The notes below the pieces were generated by a model, which made no database searches, was not told where the DNA came from, and saw nothing but the letters and a program-made list of their open reading frames with translations. DNA of 64,000 bases. Source: Thermoclostridium caenicola (lineage in GTDB: Bacteria; Bacillota; Clostridia; DSM-8532). The position numbers were made by a program, and so were the translations under genes. Below are positions 63,979-64,000 of this stretch, in pieces (position 1 is the first letter of the stretch; every line of letters starts with the position of its first letter). The DNA is taken from assembly GCF_900142095.1 (NCBI RefSeq), contig NZ_FQZP01000002.1, forward strand, positions 62,001 to 126,000, in the 5' to 3' direction.

Positions 63979-64000
63979 TGGGTCAGTCTATGGGAATCCT

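Noticed and set aside
1-64000. Mobile elements, CRISPR arrays, tRNA or rRNA genes
   Set aside because: No transposase motifs, terminal inverted repeats, regularly spaced repeats or cloverleaf sequences were recognised on reading both strands.

Overview
The window looks like chromosome from an anaerobic, Gram-positive, endospore-forming bacterium of class Clostridia with moderately high G+C. Supporting signs are strong GGAGG-type ribosome sites with frequent TTG/GTG starts, lipoboxes without outer-membrane genes, a CotA-like laccase, RemA (DUF370), a PerR-type Fur protein, a LytS/YesN sugar two-component system, pyruvate phosphate dikinase, and a giant 2-hydroxyacyl-CoA-dehydratase-activase protein. 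No rRNA, tRNA, CRISPR array, insertion sequence or prophage was found. The species cannot be named from sequence alone.

Layout. 1-9 kb: the start of a DUF421 membrane protein, a CotA-like multicopper oxidase, then a TetR-controlled export pair (MMPL/RND transporter plus an X-X-G repeat membrane protein). After these come a broken zinc-ribbon gene, a cupin, a PHP phosphoesterase and a frameshifted trans-aconitate-methyltransferase-like gene. 9-24 kb: a region rich in redox and thiol genes: two nitroreductases, MscS, a thioredoxin/thioredoxin-reductase fusion, CcdA with a TlpA-like thioredoxin, and a CsoR repressor whose apparent operator lies on the promoter of a CPWC glutaredoxin. Mixed among them are RNase Z, a membrane glycosyltransferase, a GH3 beta-glucosidase, a DtxR-type regulator with a matching promoter operator, a MerR-TipAS regulator and a LysE exporter. 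24-33 kb: the 1,428-residue activase, glucose-6-phosphate dehydrogenase and two lipoproteins.

33-42 kb: a sugar uptake and sensing island, all on the minus strand. A membrane-anchored binding protein, a LytS-type kinase (frameshifted here) and a YesN-type AraC regulator are followed by a XylF/ChvE-like lipoprotein and then chvE-mmsA-mmsB. An attenuating hairpin separates the abundant binding protein from its ABC subunits. The likely logic is extracellular sugar sensing by the anchored binding protein, signalling through LytS to YesN, and induction of the transporter. 42-54 kb: PdxA2, an orphan HEPN/HepT-like protein, PerR, an NlpC/P60 wall hydrolase behind a long leader, a Kef-type antiporter, a stand-alone YesN-type middle domain, MscL with a zinc ribbon, an M29 aminopeptidase, DUF1846, FmdB and a PAS histidine kinase (frameshifted). 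54-64 kb: PPDK, then a long minus-strand housekeeping run glyQS-rpoZ-gmk-remA-yicC-cheY-rsmE-prmA-dnaJ; dnaK probably lies beyond the right edge.

Four otherwise well-conserved genes (near 6780, 8587, 40212 and 53090) each need one extra base to restore the frame. Each missing base lies in or beside a short run, which fits sequencing or assembly error better than decay. Best candidates for something new are the giant activase, the CsoR-controlled glutaredoxin, the duplicated TetR operator with a possible leader peptide, the stand-alone sensor domain, and a structured or small-ORF minus-strand element at about 51.8-52.2 kb.
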